Positions 1 through 8,562 of a stretch of DNA of 64,000 nucleotides are shown one piece after another. Numbering within the stretch: the stretch's first letter is position 1; each line of letters opens with the position of its first letter. Made by a program: the position numbers and the translations under genes. This DNA comes from Cyclobacterium plantarum (GTDB taxonomy: Bacteria > Bacteroidota > Bacteroidia > Cytophagales > Cyclobacteriaceae): contig NZ_JAANYN010000005.1 of NCBI RefSeq assembly GCF_011290685.1, forward strand, positions 310,001 through 374,000, in the 5' to 3' direction. The notes under the pieces were generated by a model, which did not search any database, had not been told where the DNA came from, and saw only the letters and a program-made list of their open reading frames with translations.

Positions 1-819
1 ATTTCTTTTTATGGGATGGGGTATGCTTCCGGTCAAATAATTCAGCCGGTTTTCAGTTTCAACGATGTTTTGTTTGATGGAAAACTGCAGGTTCTGGGTA
101 TTGAGCAATTGGGCTTCGAAGCGATTTACAGCAAGCTGCGTTACCCGGGCGGCAGATTTTTGCTGTCGCACCACCTTGACCGCATTGGACTGGATTTTGA
201 TATTCTGTTCTATAATGTCAAGCAGCTTGTCCAATACCAACAGCTCATAGTACGATTCGGAGATGTCAGCTATTAATTGCGAAACCATGAAGTTTTTCCC
301 TTCCCGGCTCGCCAGGTACCTGAACACTGCTGCTTTTTTCGCATTGTGCAGTTTTTTCCAAATATCCACTTCCCAGCTGGCAAAAGCCCCAATCAGTAAA
401 TCGGAAAAAGGATCGGGAAAACTCCTGCCATCCCGGATTTCCAGTTGCTCATCAACAGCCCCATGCCGGGTGTATCTCCCTTCTTTTTCAAGGCCTGCAC
501 CCGCCCGGATCTCTGCAAAAGGTAAATATTCACCCTTTCTGGATCTAACTTCTGCCTTGCTGATGTCAATTTCCTGAAGGATGATCTTCAGTTCCTGTTT
601 GTTTTTCAAGGCAGTATCGATAAGTGCAATCAAATTTTCATCCCGGTAATAGGCCTTCCAGTCAAGTTTACCAGTATTGGTGGAATCTCCGGAATAAGGG
701 TATGCCTCAGGAACCATCTTGTTTGCGGTTTTGACAGCCGTCTGCGGGACATTACAGCTCAATGCCAGCAGCAGGATGAAAAGCACTATAATGATTTTAT
801 ATAATATGCGGTTATCCAT
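1..819 (-). CDS. RND efflux outer-membrane factor lipoprotein (partial, C-terminus off window)
   Basis: Read on the minus strand from the ATG at 819, the frame stays open for 273 codons to the window edge. The N-terminus is a hydrophobic segment ending in a lipobox (LALSC, Cys22), so the protein is a lipid-anchored outer-membrane factor of the NodT/CusC kind. The phrase SWEVDIWKKLHNAKKAA and the following helix (ADISESYYELLVLD) are typical of the TolC/OEP family. Its start overlaps the stop of the RND pump gene by 8 bp (812-819), so it is the third gene of the adaptor-pump-channel operon. Expected role: the outer-membrane exit duct. A full-length member has about 460-480 residues, so roughly 40% is missing here. 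Confidence 0.9.
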   Translation of the reverse strand, partial: MDNRILYKIIIVLFILLLALSCNVPQTAVKTANKMVPEAYPYSGDSTNTGKLDWKAYYRDENLIALIDTALKNKQELKIILQEIDISKAEVRSRKGEYLPFAEIRAGAGLEKEGRYTRHGAVDEQLEIRDGRSFPDPFSDLLIGAFASWEVDIWKKLHNAKKAAVFRYLASREGKNFMVSQLIADISESYYELLVLDKLLDIIEQNIKIQSNAVKVVRQQKSAARVTQLAVNRFEAQLLNTQNLQFSIKQNIVETENRLNYLTGSIPHPIKRN

Positions 820-3800
820 TGTTCTTTCTTTTTCGATTGGCTACTTTTAATAGCAGACCCAACTTTCTCATTTTTTTAATCAGGGTAGCTTCCGAGTTGC
901 TTTCCACAAAAGATTCGGTCAACGGATTTTCGTCCTGATCCTGAATTAATTTTTTACCATCGGCCATTCCACCGAAAATGTAGTACAGCCCGGGGACTAT
1001 GAGTACCCCGAATACGGTTCCGAATAGCATTCCACCCAGTGCTGATGCGCCAATGGTTCTGTTGCCAATTGCGCCGGGTCCGGTAGCCGTCACCAATGGA
1101 ATCAAACCTGCAATAAATGCAAAAGAGGTCATCAAAATAGGACGGAACCGGACTTTGGCTCCCTCAATTGCAGCATCCCAAATTGTGGCACCTTGCTGGT
1201 GTTTTTGCACGGCAAATTCCACGATCAGTACTGCATTTTTCCCCAGGAGCCCCACCAGCATGATCAATCCAATCTGGGCATAGATGTCGTTTGCCAATCC
1301 CATGGCTTTTAGCAATAGAAAGGAACCGAATACGCCGGCAGGAAGGGATACGATAACGGCCAGCGGTATGATAAAGCTTTCGTATTGGGAGGCCAGCACC
1401 AGGTACACAAAAATCAGTACAATGATAAAAATATACAGGGCCTGATTACCTCTACGGGATTCATCGTAGGAAAGACCCTCCCAGGCAATGTCATAGCCTT
1501 GGGGCAGGGTTTGGGCGGCAACCTCGCGGATGGCGTTGATGGCATCGCCACTGGTTTTCCCTGGGGCCGGTACTCCCCTTATCGAAGAGGAGGTATACAA
1601 GTTAAACCGGGTGATTTCATTGGGCCCCTGTGTTTTTTTCATGGTCATAAAAGAGGAATAGGGCACCATCTCCTCACGGTCATTTTTGATGAACAAATTC
1701 AGCACATCAGAAGGCATTTTCCGGTATTCAGGAGCCGACTGGGTATATACTTTAAAGAAAGTATTGAATCTCGTGAAGCCCTGTTCGTAAGTACTTCCGA
1801 TCAGAATATCCAAATTTTCCATGGCTTTGCCTATAGACACCCCCTTTTGCATGGCCAATTCATTGTCAATGAGGAGTTCATACTGGGGATAGTTGGCCGC
1901 ATAAAATGTAAATAAACCGGCTAGTTCATCCCGTTTGCCAAGGGCTTCCATGAAATCGGTATTTACCCTGTCAAACTCCTGATAATCAATGGTACTGCTT
2001 TTGTCCAAAAGTCTGAGAGAAAATCCATCCGAGGAACCATAACCCGGAACCGCGGGAGGTTCGAAGTACTCTACCACAGCCCCCAAATCCTGTGTCTTTT
2101 CCTCAAGTTCTTCAATTATTTCATGCAGGGACTGGCTCCTTTCCGACCAGTCTTTAAGGTTGATAATACAGGTTCCTGCATTGGATCCCCTGCCTTCAGT
2201 CAGGATTTCGTATCCGGCAAGGGAAGATACCGATTGTATCCCCTCAACCTCTTCGGCAATTTCCTGCAGCTTTCTGGAGACATCGTTGGTTCTTTCCAGG
2301 GTGCTGCCCGGAGGCGTTTGGATAATGGCATAAATCATCCCCTGATCTTCATTTGGAATAAAGCCCGATGGCAGTATTTGGTTTACCGAGAAAATACCAA
2401 AACCAAAAGCCATCAATATCCCAAAAGTAACCACCCGCCTGTCCACAATCCGCGTCAGCAGATAGGTGTATTTACCCGTTAATTTTTCAAAATTTCGGTT
2501 GAACCAATTGATGAATTGATTGATGGGCGTTTTACGTTTAGGCCTTCCATGGTTATTCTTCAAAATCATGGCACACAATACCGGGGTGAGCGTAAGCGCT
2601 ACAATACCTGAGAGGATGATTGCACTGGCCATGGTAATGGAAAACTGCCGGTAAAATACCCCCACCGGGCCGGTCATAAAGGCTATAGGAATAAATACAG
2701 CAGTCATGATCAGCGTAATGGCTATGATGGCCCCGCTTATTTCGCCAAGTACTTTTTTGACTGCCTTAAAGGGACTTAGGTGCGTTTCTTCCATCTTTGC
2801 ATGTACGGCCTCTACCACCACAATAGCATCATCCACCACTATACCTATAGCCAAAACCAGTGCAAAAAGCGTGATCAGGTTAATCGTCAGGCCAAATAAT
2901 TGCATGAACAGAAAAGCCCCTATCAGCGATACTGGTACGGCAATGATGGGAATCAGCGTGGACCGCCAGTCGCCTAGGAAAAGAAATACCACCAGCGCAA
3001 CCAAGACAAATGCTTCCACCAGTGTATGGACCACTTTATCTACGGAAGCATTTACAAATTTTGATACATCATAGTTAATTTCATAGGCCATTCCCGGAGG
3101 AAAGTCTGTTTCCAATTCCTTTAACTTTACTTTTACATCTTCGATTACCTTACTGGCATTGGTCCCGTAATTTTGTTTCAACACAATGGATGCTGCGGGA
3201 TAACCGTCCTTGTTGGAATAAATATCGAAGAATTCACTGCCCAGTTCCACACTGGCGATATCCTTTAATTTCAGCGTTTCCCCCTCAGGATTAGCCCGGA
3301 CAATGATGTTTTCGTACTCTTCCGGCTTATTAAACCGACCTTTGTAGGTCAATACATATTCCAGGGATTGGGCAGTTTTTCCGGAAGCTTGCCCCAACCT
3401 GCCAGGCCTGCCAATCACACTTTGTTCTTCCAGGGCTTCCATCACTTCTTCCGTGGAGAGATTATAGGCCCTCATCCGGTCCGGATGGAGCCATACGCGC
3501 ATGGCATATTGACGGCTTCCCAGGATTTGGGCCCGCCCCATACCGCTGATTCGCTGCAATTCCGGAAGTATGTGCACATTGGCGTAGTTATAGAGAAATT
3601 TTTCATCCGCCTTGTCGTCAGTGCTGAATAAGTTGACGTACATCAGCATGCTGGGCTGTATGGGGGTGATGATGATACCTTCCCGCTGTACAAGAGGAGG
3701 AAGGTTATTCATGATTTGGTCCACCCGGGTTTTGACGTTTACCACCGCAGCATTGGGATCGGTCCCCGGTTCAAATACGATTTGAACAGTGGCTTCTCCC

Positions 3801-4054
3801 GCACTGGTTGCATCGGAAATAATGTACTGCATATTTTGAACCCCGTTGATAGCGCGCTCCAGCGGAATCAAGGTGGACTCTACCAGCACCTGCGCACTGG
3901 ATCCGGGATAGGCAATGAAGATATTTACCCTTGGGGGAGCAATTTCAGGAAATTGTGACACCGGCCGGCTGGACATTGCCAGTAACCCCAAAAAGACAAT
4001 AGCGATAGAAATAGACAGCGCAAGGACCGGTCTTTGAATGAACTTATTGAACAT
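812..4054 (-). CDS. RND multidrug efflux pump, AcrB/HAE1-type inner-membrane transporter
   Basis: The 1080-residue protein has the normal length for an HAE1 pump. It shows the N-terminal signature FIQRPVLALSISIAI, the paired transmembrane aspartates in GIVVDDAIVVVE (about residue 400, proton relay of TM4) and the TM10 lysine in LLGKNAVLIVEFA. Two large periplasmic loops follow TM1 and TM7, as in AcrB. It would exchange protons for export of hydrophobic compounds, with the periplasmic adaptor encoded just upstream (25-bp gap) and the outer-membrane factor overlapping its 3' end. The absence of a metal-type (CusA) signature and the HAE1 look suggest drugs, bile-salt-like or detergent substrates rather than metals; the actual substrate cannot be read from sequence. 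Confidence 0.96.
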   Translation of the reverse strand: MFNKFIQRPVLALSISIAIVFLGLLAMSSRPVSQFPEIAPPRVNIFIAYPGSSAQVLVESTLIPLERAINGVQNMQYIISDATSAGEATVQIVFEPGTDPNAAVVNVKTRVDQIMNNLPPLVQREGIIITPIQPSMLMYVNLFSTDDKADEKFLYNYANVHILPELQRISGMGRAQILGSRQYAMRVWLHPDRMRAYNLSTEEVMEALEEQSVIGRPGRLGQASGKTAQSLEYVLTYKGRFNKPEEYENIIVRANPEGETLKLKDIASVELGSEFFDIYSNKDGYPAASIVLKQNYGTNASKVIEDVKVKLKELETDFPPGMAYEINYDVSKFVNASVDKVVHTLVEAFVLVALVVFLFLGDWRSTLIPIIAVPVSLIGAFLFMQLFGLTINLITLFALVLAIGIVVDDAIVVVEAVHAKMEETHLSPFKAVKKVLGEISGAIIAITLIMTAVFIPIAFMTGPVGVFYRQFSITMASAIILSGIVALTLTPVLCAMILKNNHGRPKRKTPINQFINWFNRNFEKLTGKYTYLLTRIVDRRVVTFGILMAFGFGIFSVNQILPSGFIPNEDQGMIYAIIQTPPGSTLERTNDVSRKLQEIAEEVEGIQSVSSLAGYEILTEGRGSNAGTCIINLKDWSERSQSLHEIIEELEEKTQDLGAVVEYFEPPAVPGYGSSDGFSLRLLDKSSTIDYQEFDRVNTDFMEALGKRDELAGLFTFYAANYPQYELLIDNELAMQKGVSIGKAMENLDILIGSTYEQGFTRFNTFFKVYTQSAPEYRKMPSDVLNLFIKNDREEMVPYSSFMTMKKTQGPNEITRFNLYTSSSIRGVPAPGKTSGDAINAIREVAAQTLPQGYDIAWEGLSYDESRRGNQALYIFIIVLIFVYLVLASQYESFIIPLAVIVSLPAGVFGSFLLLKAMGLANDIYAQIGLIMLVGLLGKNAVLIVEFAVQKHQQGATIWDAAIEGAKVRFRPILMTSFAFIAGLIPLVTATGPGAIGNRTIGASALGGMLFGTVFGVLIVPGLYYIFGGMADGKKLIQDQDENPLTESFVESNSEATLIKKMRKLGLLLKVANRKRKNNG

Positions 4055-4078
4055 GTTAATAAAGTTTAGGGTCCTTAC

Positions 4079-5164
4079 TTATTCAGCGTGCAAGTGGTGC
4101 AGTGCGGTCAGAATTTCCTGAGGCCGGTGAAAATCGTAGCTGACCTTATCACCGGCTTTAACCTTCCTAAGCCCTTCTACCAGTACCTTGTCTTTCTTGT
4201 TCAATCCCTCAGTTACCTCATACGCATGCGGTATTTCTGCGCCGACAGTGATTTCCCTGGCGCTGAGAACATCGTTTTCATCCACCATATAGACATATTT
4301 TTTGTCCAAAATCTCAAAAGTGGCTTTTTGTGGGATCAGCAAAGCATTCCTGAGGTAGGTAGGCATTAAAATATTCCCGGTTTGTCCATTTCTCAAAATT
4401 CCTTTTGGGTTATGAAAGGTGGCCCGAAAGGCAATGTTTCCGGTTTCATTGTTAAAATCAGCCTCGATGGTTTCTACGGCCCCCTCATTTTCGAAAACCT
4501 CATTGTTTGCCAATTTGAGCTTCACTATGGTTCGTTCCCCTTTCTCTTCGCCCATGGTATAGTCGAGGTACTCGGCCTCCGGCACGTTAAAATACACCCA
4601 CATTTTGCTGTTATCCGAAAGTGTCGTGAGTAGCTCCCCTTCGTCCACCAGGCTTCCCAGCCGTACATCTTTAAACCGGCCAACGATGCCATCAAAAGGT
4701 GCCCGGATCTCCGTAAAAGCAAGGTGGGCCTGCGCAAGGGACAGCTCGGCTTGTGCTTTTTGCAGGGTAGCTTCTGCCAGTGCCAGTTCGTTTTGGGAGA
4801 CAATATTGCTATCTGCCAGGCTTCTGGTATTCTCGTATTCCAATTCGGCGAAGCTGGCCTCTGCCCGTGCTTTTTTTACTTCTGCCTGGTAAATGACAGG
4901 CATTATCTGGAAGAGCAATTGGCCTTTTTTGACCGACTGTCCCTCATCTATGTAAATTTCCTTGAGGTAGCCTCTTTCAAACGCGCGAAGCTCAATGTGT
5001 TGGACGGAATGAATTTGACTGACGTATTCATGGTAGATCAGTGTGTCCTTTTGAATAGGGCTGGTCACCACAAGCCTGGGCGCTTCCTGCTCGTGATGCT
5101 CCTTGTGGGTACAACTGCCTATGGACAGTGTCACAAACCCAATAATTAGGTTTAAAATTTTCAT
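4079..5164 (-). CDS. RND efflux periplasmic adaptor (membrane fusion protein), lipoprotein
   Basis: I start at the ATG at 5164 because it gives a clean lipoprotein signal, MKILNLIIGFVTLSIGSC, with the acylated Cys at residue 18; the longer frame to 5212 adds a tail without signal character. The domains follow the AcrA/MexA order: barrel-sandwich half (GYLKEIYIDEGQSVKKGQLLF), an alpha hairpin rich in AEASF/ALAEATLQKAQAEL repeats, the second lipoyl half (TEIRAPFDGIVGRF), a beta-barrel and a membrane-proximal domain (GLRKVKAGDKVSYD). It bridges the pump and the outer-membrane factor. It is the first of three co-directional genes, with 24 bp before the pump gene. About 361 residues, normal for the family. 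Confidence 0.94.
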   Translation of the reverse strand: MKILNLIIGFVTLSIGSCTHKEHHEQEAPRLVVTSPIQKDTLIYHEYVSQIHSVQHIELRAFERGYLKEIYIDEGQSVKKGQLLFQIMPVIYQAEVKKARAEASFAELEYENTRSLADSNIVSQNELALAEATLQKAQAELSLAQAHLAFTEIRAPFDGIVGRFKDVRLGSLVDEGELLTTLSDNSKMWVYFNVPEAEYLDYTMGEEKGERTIVKLKLANNEVFENEGAVETIEADFNNETGNIAFRATFHNPKGILRNGQTGNILMPTYLRNALLIPQKATFEILDKKYVYMVDENDVLSAREITVGAEIPHAYEVTEGLNKKDKVLVEGLRKVKAGDKVSYDFHRPQEILTALHHLHAE

Positions 5165-5301
5165 TGTTGTAAAGAATTGATTGATTTGAACCTTAATGAA
5201 AGGATACAGCATGCCTCATGAAATGGGGTAACCCAGGACAAGGCTGTATCGAAATGCAGCTGCTTTTGGTGATCAGTAGCTGGATTCTATGGTGAAATCA
5301 A

Positions 5302-5730
5302 TCAGGAAAGGTGTCTTTTCCAGGAATGGTGGAGCACGTATAGCTGGGGCGTCCTCCTGTTGTGGAGAGACAAAAGGCAATTAATGAATGTTCCTCTTGT
5401 CAGGTTGTGGGTAAGGCATTCGGGCACTCTTGTTGCCGTTGCCCATTTGGATGATTCATCATCCCCTTTTTCTTTTTTTCCGGATTCATCGGAATTTTCA
5501 GGTTCCGGCTCATGTGGTAAAGGAAAAGGGTTGGGAAAATTGCCGGAGTCTTCGGTTGGCTGTAAGACATAAGTCTCATTTTCCCCATTCGCTTCCGGGC
5601 CTTCCTGGCTGGCGAAAACGGTGGAAAAAACCCCAGTAAGCAAAAAGCCAATAAGAAGCAAAAAGCTGAACAAGGCTTCAGACAAACCTGTTTTAAGATT
5701 ATGGCTTCTATTTAGGCGATTTTCACTCAT
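5302..5730 (-). CDS. Small hypothetical secreted or membrane-anchored protein
   Basis: The ATG at 5730 (MSENRLNRSHN) gives 142 residues; the longer frame to 5805 is less likely because its first 25 residues do not resemble a signal. One hydrophobic helix (ALFSFLLLIGFLLTGVFSTVFA, about residues 19-40) ends in an A-x-A-like site. It is followed by a low-complexity Pro/Glu/Lys-rich stretch (NPFPLPHEPEPENSDES) and a short basic tail. I do not recognise a family. It lies 137 bp upstream of the RND adaptor on the same strand and may be co-transcribed, but no promoter or terminator evidence decides this. Confidence 0.45.
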   Translation of the reverse strand: MSENRLNRSHNLKTGLSEALFSFLLLIGFLLTGVFSTVFASQEGPEANGENETYVLQPTEDSGNFPNPFPLPHEPEPENSDESGKKEKGDDESSKWATATRVPECLTHNLTRGTFINCLLSLHNRRTPQLYVLHHSWKRHLS

Positions 5731-6017
5731 GCTGAAAACAAAAGTACTAAAATATTGAAGATCTAAATAAAAAGAGAAGGTTTTTTTGCATTTTTTATAA
5801 AACACCCAGGTAATGGCAGGGGCTAAATATCCGGTCCGAATACAACCGTTATTAAATCCTCCTTTTTACGGTTTATTGAAAGCAGGTTATTTGGGTAGAT
5901 ACAAAAAAATATTAAATCCATTGGAAAAAATTGATATTGAAGAAGGTACTTGAGTCTTTAGATGATTCAAACTTAAAAATTTCCAGCCAGTCTCCTAATA
6001 ATAACCTTGATGTTTTG

Positions 6018-6450
6018 GTTCCAGGCCTCAGCATTAAGCCTCCGGACATCAATGCTGCGGTTTCGAATAGAAACGCTCCGTTTGTAAGGGGCAAGCTTGC
6101 GCCTTTTTACTCGAATGATCCGCCAAAAAGTCACAATTTCCCACCTTTTTACTGAGATGACCCACTTCCGAACTGCAAGCTTCCGGTTCAGAATCTGACA
6201 GGCCGGGTTCCGAAGTACTCTCCCCCACTTCGGTAGTACCCCTTTCAAATTAGAAACGCCATCATTTTCGGTCAAAATGTCAAAAATTTTATAATTTACC
6301 CGGAAAGTGCTGATTTTTAGGCCAAAATGTGCGGTTCCGAAAGGCAAAAGGGGACTTCCGACCCGCAACGATCGAGTTCCGAACCACAGCGTTGGAGTTC
6401 CTAACTACACGCTTGTCAGTTTGAACTCCCTTTTCGCAGTTCGGAACTGG
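6018..6450. repeat. Degenerate ~21-bp periodic array of TTCCGAA-like motifs
   Basis: Motifs of the form (G)TTCCGAAC recur at near-constant intervals. In the best part they begin at about 6333, 6354, 6376, 6397, 6419 and 6438, giving steps of 21, 22, 21, 22 and 19. Weaker versions (CTTCCGAACTG at 6165, GTTCCGAAG at 6207, CTTCGGTAG at 6228, TTTCGAATAG at 6061) extend the pattern leftwards. The spacer between motifs is not conserved, so this is neither a CRISPR nor a simple tandem repeat. A 21-bp step equals two DNA turns and also seven codons. Confidence 0.45.
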
Positions 6451-6733
6451 GGGGAGTCACTTTATAAGTGGAGGGGGGTACTTGTGAAGTACCTCTGGGG
6501 ATTGCAGAAGTATGATTTTTTCAATTATTTCTACCCGGTATTATCTGGCCATCAGCTTTTTTTATGGACGGATTGGATTTTTCGAAACATACTCCTACCC
6601 ATTCAAGAAAAATCCACTATATTGTTCGTGTATCTAAGAAAGGCATGGGACCTGATTACAAGTGGGGTGCTTATCTAATTTTCATGCAGGGAGAAACCAG
6701 CCTACAGCAGAAACTACAGTAAATTTTACGTGA

Positions 6734-6760
6734 TCGGGTGGGTACTGTGATAACCCGATA
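6734..6760. other. Inverted repeat (7-bp arms)
   Basis: ATCGGGT at 6734-6740 pairs with ACCCGAT at 6754-6760 across a 13-nt loop. No T-tract follows, so it is not a clear terminator. It lies about 70 bp before the left inverted repeat of the HigBA unit. Confidence 0.3.
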
Positions 6761-6831
6761 CCAAAACCGGATAAATCAGGGTTGTTTACTTATTTTGGGT
6801 GGATAAACCTGATTTTTGTCAGTGATATAAT

Positions 6832-6843
6832 ATGTTGTGGCAC
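6832..6843 (+). repeat. Left 12-bp inverted repeat flanking the HigBA unit
   Basis: ATGTTGTGGCAC here is matched exactly, in reverse complement, by GTGCCACAACAT at 7602-7613. The two arms bracket the toxin-antitoxin pair within about 780 bp, as terminal repeats of a small mobile unit or cassette boundary would. Confidence 0.5.
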
Positions 6844-6934
6844 ATTTTAAGAGGTCACTGGTAAAATAGGAAGCAACTTTTTAAATCTGGAAAAATCACG
6901 TAATATTGTATCTAAATGAATACAATAAATCGAC

Positions 6935-6969
6935 CATGACGAAATCGTCACACAGTGGGATGATTATCA
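6935..6969 (+). repeat. Dispersed repeat copy 1 (35 bp)
   Basis: This 35-nt segment (begins CATGACGAAATCGTCACAC, ends GATGATTATCA) recurs in opposite orientation at 43820-43854 with 33 of 35 identities. Its left part forms a short stem (GACGA/TCGTC here, GACG/CGTC in the other copy). It lies just before the HigB-like toxin gene. Confidence 0.7.
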
Positions 6970-6978
6970 TTGCGAGAT

Positions 6979-6986
6979 TACATTTG
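6979..6986 (+). promoter_or_regulatory. Possible Bacteroidota -7 box upstream of the toxin-antitoxin operon
   Basis: TACATTTG matches the Bacteroidota -7 consensus TAnnTTTG and sits 15 bp before the toxin ATG. I see no convincing -33 TTTG at the right distance, so support is partial. Confidence 0.3.
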
Positions 6987-7001
6987 ACAGCTAAAAATTA
7001 G

Positions 7002-7301
7002 ATGTACTTTATTGAAAAGACTTTTGAATTTGACAAGTGGTTAAGAAAGTTAAAGGATTTGAAAGCAAAAGCGAAAATTTTGTTCAGAATCCAAAAACTT
7101 GAGAATGATGAACATTTTGGGGATTGTAAATCCGTTGGGGAAGGAATTCATGAATTGAGGATAAACTATGCGAAAGGGTACAGAATCTATTTCAAGGAGA
7201 AGGATGGACAAATAATTATTCTTCTTGTCGGTGGAGAAAAATCAACTCAACAAAAGGACATCGAAAAAGCAAAAGAAATTTGGAAAAAGATCAAGAAGTA
7301 A
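7002..7301 (+). CDS. higB: HigB/RelE-superfamily toxin (addiction module killer protein type)
   Basis: The 99-residue basic protein resembles the phage-derived Gp49-like/HigB group of the RelE ribonuclease superfamily. The visible marks are the N-terminal FEFDKWLRKLKDLKAKAKILFRI, the G-E-G-I-HELRI strand and the closing GYRIYF/IIILLVGGEKSTQQKDIEKA block. Members cut mRNA, usually on the ribosome. The antitoxin follows after 4 bp, the toxin-first order typical of HigBA. The pair is bracketed by 12-bp inverted repeats, which suggests it moved in as a unit. Confidence 0.85.
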   Translation: MYFIEKTFEFDKWLRKLKDLKAKAKILFRIQKLENDEHFGDCKSVGEGIHELRINYAKGYRIYFKEKDGQIIILLVGGEKSTQQKDIEKAKEIWKKIKK

Positions 7302-7305
7302 AAAA

Positions 7306-7590
7306 ATGGAAACAACAAAATTTGATATTTCGGATTATTTAGAAAGCAATGAAATGATTGCCGAATACCTGAATTCTGTTTTAGAGGAAGGAAATAATGA
7401 TGATATGATTGAAGCACTTGGTCACATTGCAAAAGCTATTGGAATGACAAAAATAGCTGAAGAAACGGGGATGAGCAGGCCAAGCTTGTATAAAGCGCTG
7501 TCAACTGGTGCAAAGCCTCAATTTGAAACAATCATGAAAGTTTTAAGAGCTGTGGGTGGGCAAATAAAAATAAATCCAATACCCAGGTAA
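7306..7590 (+). CDS. higA: HigA-like antitoxin with helix-turn-helix domain
   Basis: I use the ATG at 7306 (METTKFDISDYL); the in-frame extension to 7225 lies inside the toxin gene. The 94-residue protein begins with the FDISDYLxSxEMIAEYLN segment of addiction-module antidotes and ends with an HTH: GMTKIAEETGMSRPSLYKAL, then PQFETIMKVLRAVG. It would neutralise the upstream toxin and repress the operon. Confidence 0.87.
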   Translation: METTKFDISDYLESNEMIAEYLNSVLEEGNNDDMIEALGHIAKAIGMTKIAEETGMSRPSLYKALSTGAKPQFETIMKVLRAVGGQIKINPIPR

Positions 7591-7601
7591 AAATAAAAAC
7601 G

Positions 7602-7613
7602 GTGCCACAACAT
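7602..7613 (-). repeat. Right 12-bp inverted repeat flanking the HigBA unit
   Basis: GTGCCACAACAT is the exact reverse complement of the sequence at 6832-6843. It begins 11 bp after the antitoxin stop codon. Confidence 0.5.
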
Positions 7614-7987
7614 CACCTTGGATACAGAGAGCAGAAACGAGTAACTTTAAAAACCAGTATATTTAAGAAGTCAGGAATTGGCTTGAAGCTAACCTCTCCT
7701 AACGCCCGCCGTCTCCAAGCCGAATCCCCGCAGGTCGACCATTGCTTCTAATAATCCGAAGTATACTGGCCCTTCAAGGTCTGAACCCGAAAGGCACCAA
7801 CCACCGGTTTCGACGAAATACCTGAAGAAGCATCGGTTTGGAAAAAGTGTTTTGATCCGGAAGAAATTTTAAAGCCGGGAGGTTGATCCAATACATGGCT
7901 TGGGTTCAGTTTATTGTGGCCTGAGATTCTTCGGTACAATTCTTGCGCTATTGTTTCAATAAATGAACAAAAAATCATTAAAAAGTT
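7614..7987. other. Intergenic stretch without a supported gene
   Basis: No frame here has protein-like character. A 30-codon fragment around 7785-7880 (reading FDEIPEEASVW) is open between two stops but has no start and no family I recognise. It may be debris from an earlier gene. Confidence 0.4.
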
Positions 7988-8275
7988 ATGGATAATAGGC
8001 AAAAATTAGAAAAAATGGATAGGGCTTTAAGGTTGTTGGAAGACCTTCAAAAAAGTCAGGTGGCTATGGTGGAAAAGTCTTCAAAACTTCAGATGGATGC
8101 CATGGAATTCAATTTCTCAGATATGGAAAAAAATATGGGAGATTTATTTTCCAGATACAATCAATCCCTGGATTTAATCAATGCCGAATTGGAACGTTTT
8201 GAAATCAAAAGGAATCAATTCGAAATGAAACATGGATTGGATAAAGATGAAGGATTAAGTCCAAAAGGGGACTGA
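7988..8275 (+). CDS. Small coiled-coil hypothetical protein
   Basis: The 95-residue protein is highly charged and almost wholly helical, with heptad-like Leu/Met spacing (LEKMDRALRLLEDLQKSQ, then INAELERFEIKRNQFEMK). It has no signal or membrane segment. No family is recognised. It ends 128 bp before the upstream element of the first ABC promoter, so it is probably a separate unit. The protein-like composition supports it, but a small chance remains that it is not expressed. Confidence 0.55.
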   Translation: MDNRQKLEKMDRALRLLEDLQKSQVAMVEKSSKLQMDAMEFNFSDMEKNMGDLFSRYNQSLDLINAELERFEIKRNQFEMKHGLDKDEGLSPKGD

Positions 8276-8403
8276 AATGCCAGTGATCCTTTAAAAATGG
8301 ATAGTATTTTTTAAACTTTTATTTTTGGCCTGCGAGTGGCTTGGTGCGTCTACCGGATGACCATTCGAACCACCAACATCCCAACAATACTTCAACCCAT
8401 CGC

Positions 8404-8509
8404 TTTGTCCGCCAGCGGACAAAGGTGTTCGCCTGAAGCATCCCCACGAAAGTATAAAATGCCTCTAATTAGCCTCTATCTGCTATTTTTTTATGGCATG
8501 GAAGTGGAA
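8404..8509 (+). promoter_or_regulatory. Regulon promoter A: upstream element and -24/-12-like box before the ATPase-TolC operon
   Basis: The upstream element at 8404-8431 has TTTGTCCG, an inverted GCGGACAAA (a perfect 10-bp-arm palindrome at 8403-8424) and a third half-site TGTTCG. After 62 bp comes TGGCATGGAAGTGG (8494-8507). Geometry (GG and G of TnG 10 nt apart) fits sigma-54 -24/-12 elements, though -12 reads TGGA, not TTGC. The box begins 69 bp before the ATG at 8563. The same layout occurs at five other places in the window. Confidence 0.7.
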
Positions 8510-8562
8510 ACAAGCTTAATCGCTGCAATGGAGATCACAGCATTGGCCATCAATTCATTTTC

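Larger units (their letters stand above)
5731..6978. other. Gene-poor 1.2-kb intergenic stretch with repetitive sequence
   Basis: No open frame here looks like a protein: the frames at 5973-6368 (minus) and 6307-6678 (plus) translate to low-grade repetitive text. The stretch holds the ~21-bp periodic array (about 6018-6450), a hairpin at 6734-6760, the left 12-bp inverted repeat of the HigBA unit (6832) and one copy of a 35-bp dispersed repeat (6935). It separates the RND operon from the toxin-antitoxin unit. Confidence 0.6.

Noticed and set aside
5973-6678. Frames of 123-131 codons on both strands in the periodic array
   Set aside because: They arise from the ~21-bp periodic sequence (seven codons per period) and show no domain; I list the array instead.
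6734-6760. Hairpin as a terminator of an upstream gene
   Set aside because: No U-tract follows and no gene on that strand ends nearby, so I list it only as an inverted repeat.
7748-8002. 84-codon frame on the minus strand overlapping the coiled-coil gene
   Set aside because: The translation has no family-like pattern and its start lies inside the upstream end of a better-supported gene on the other strand.
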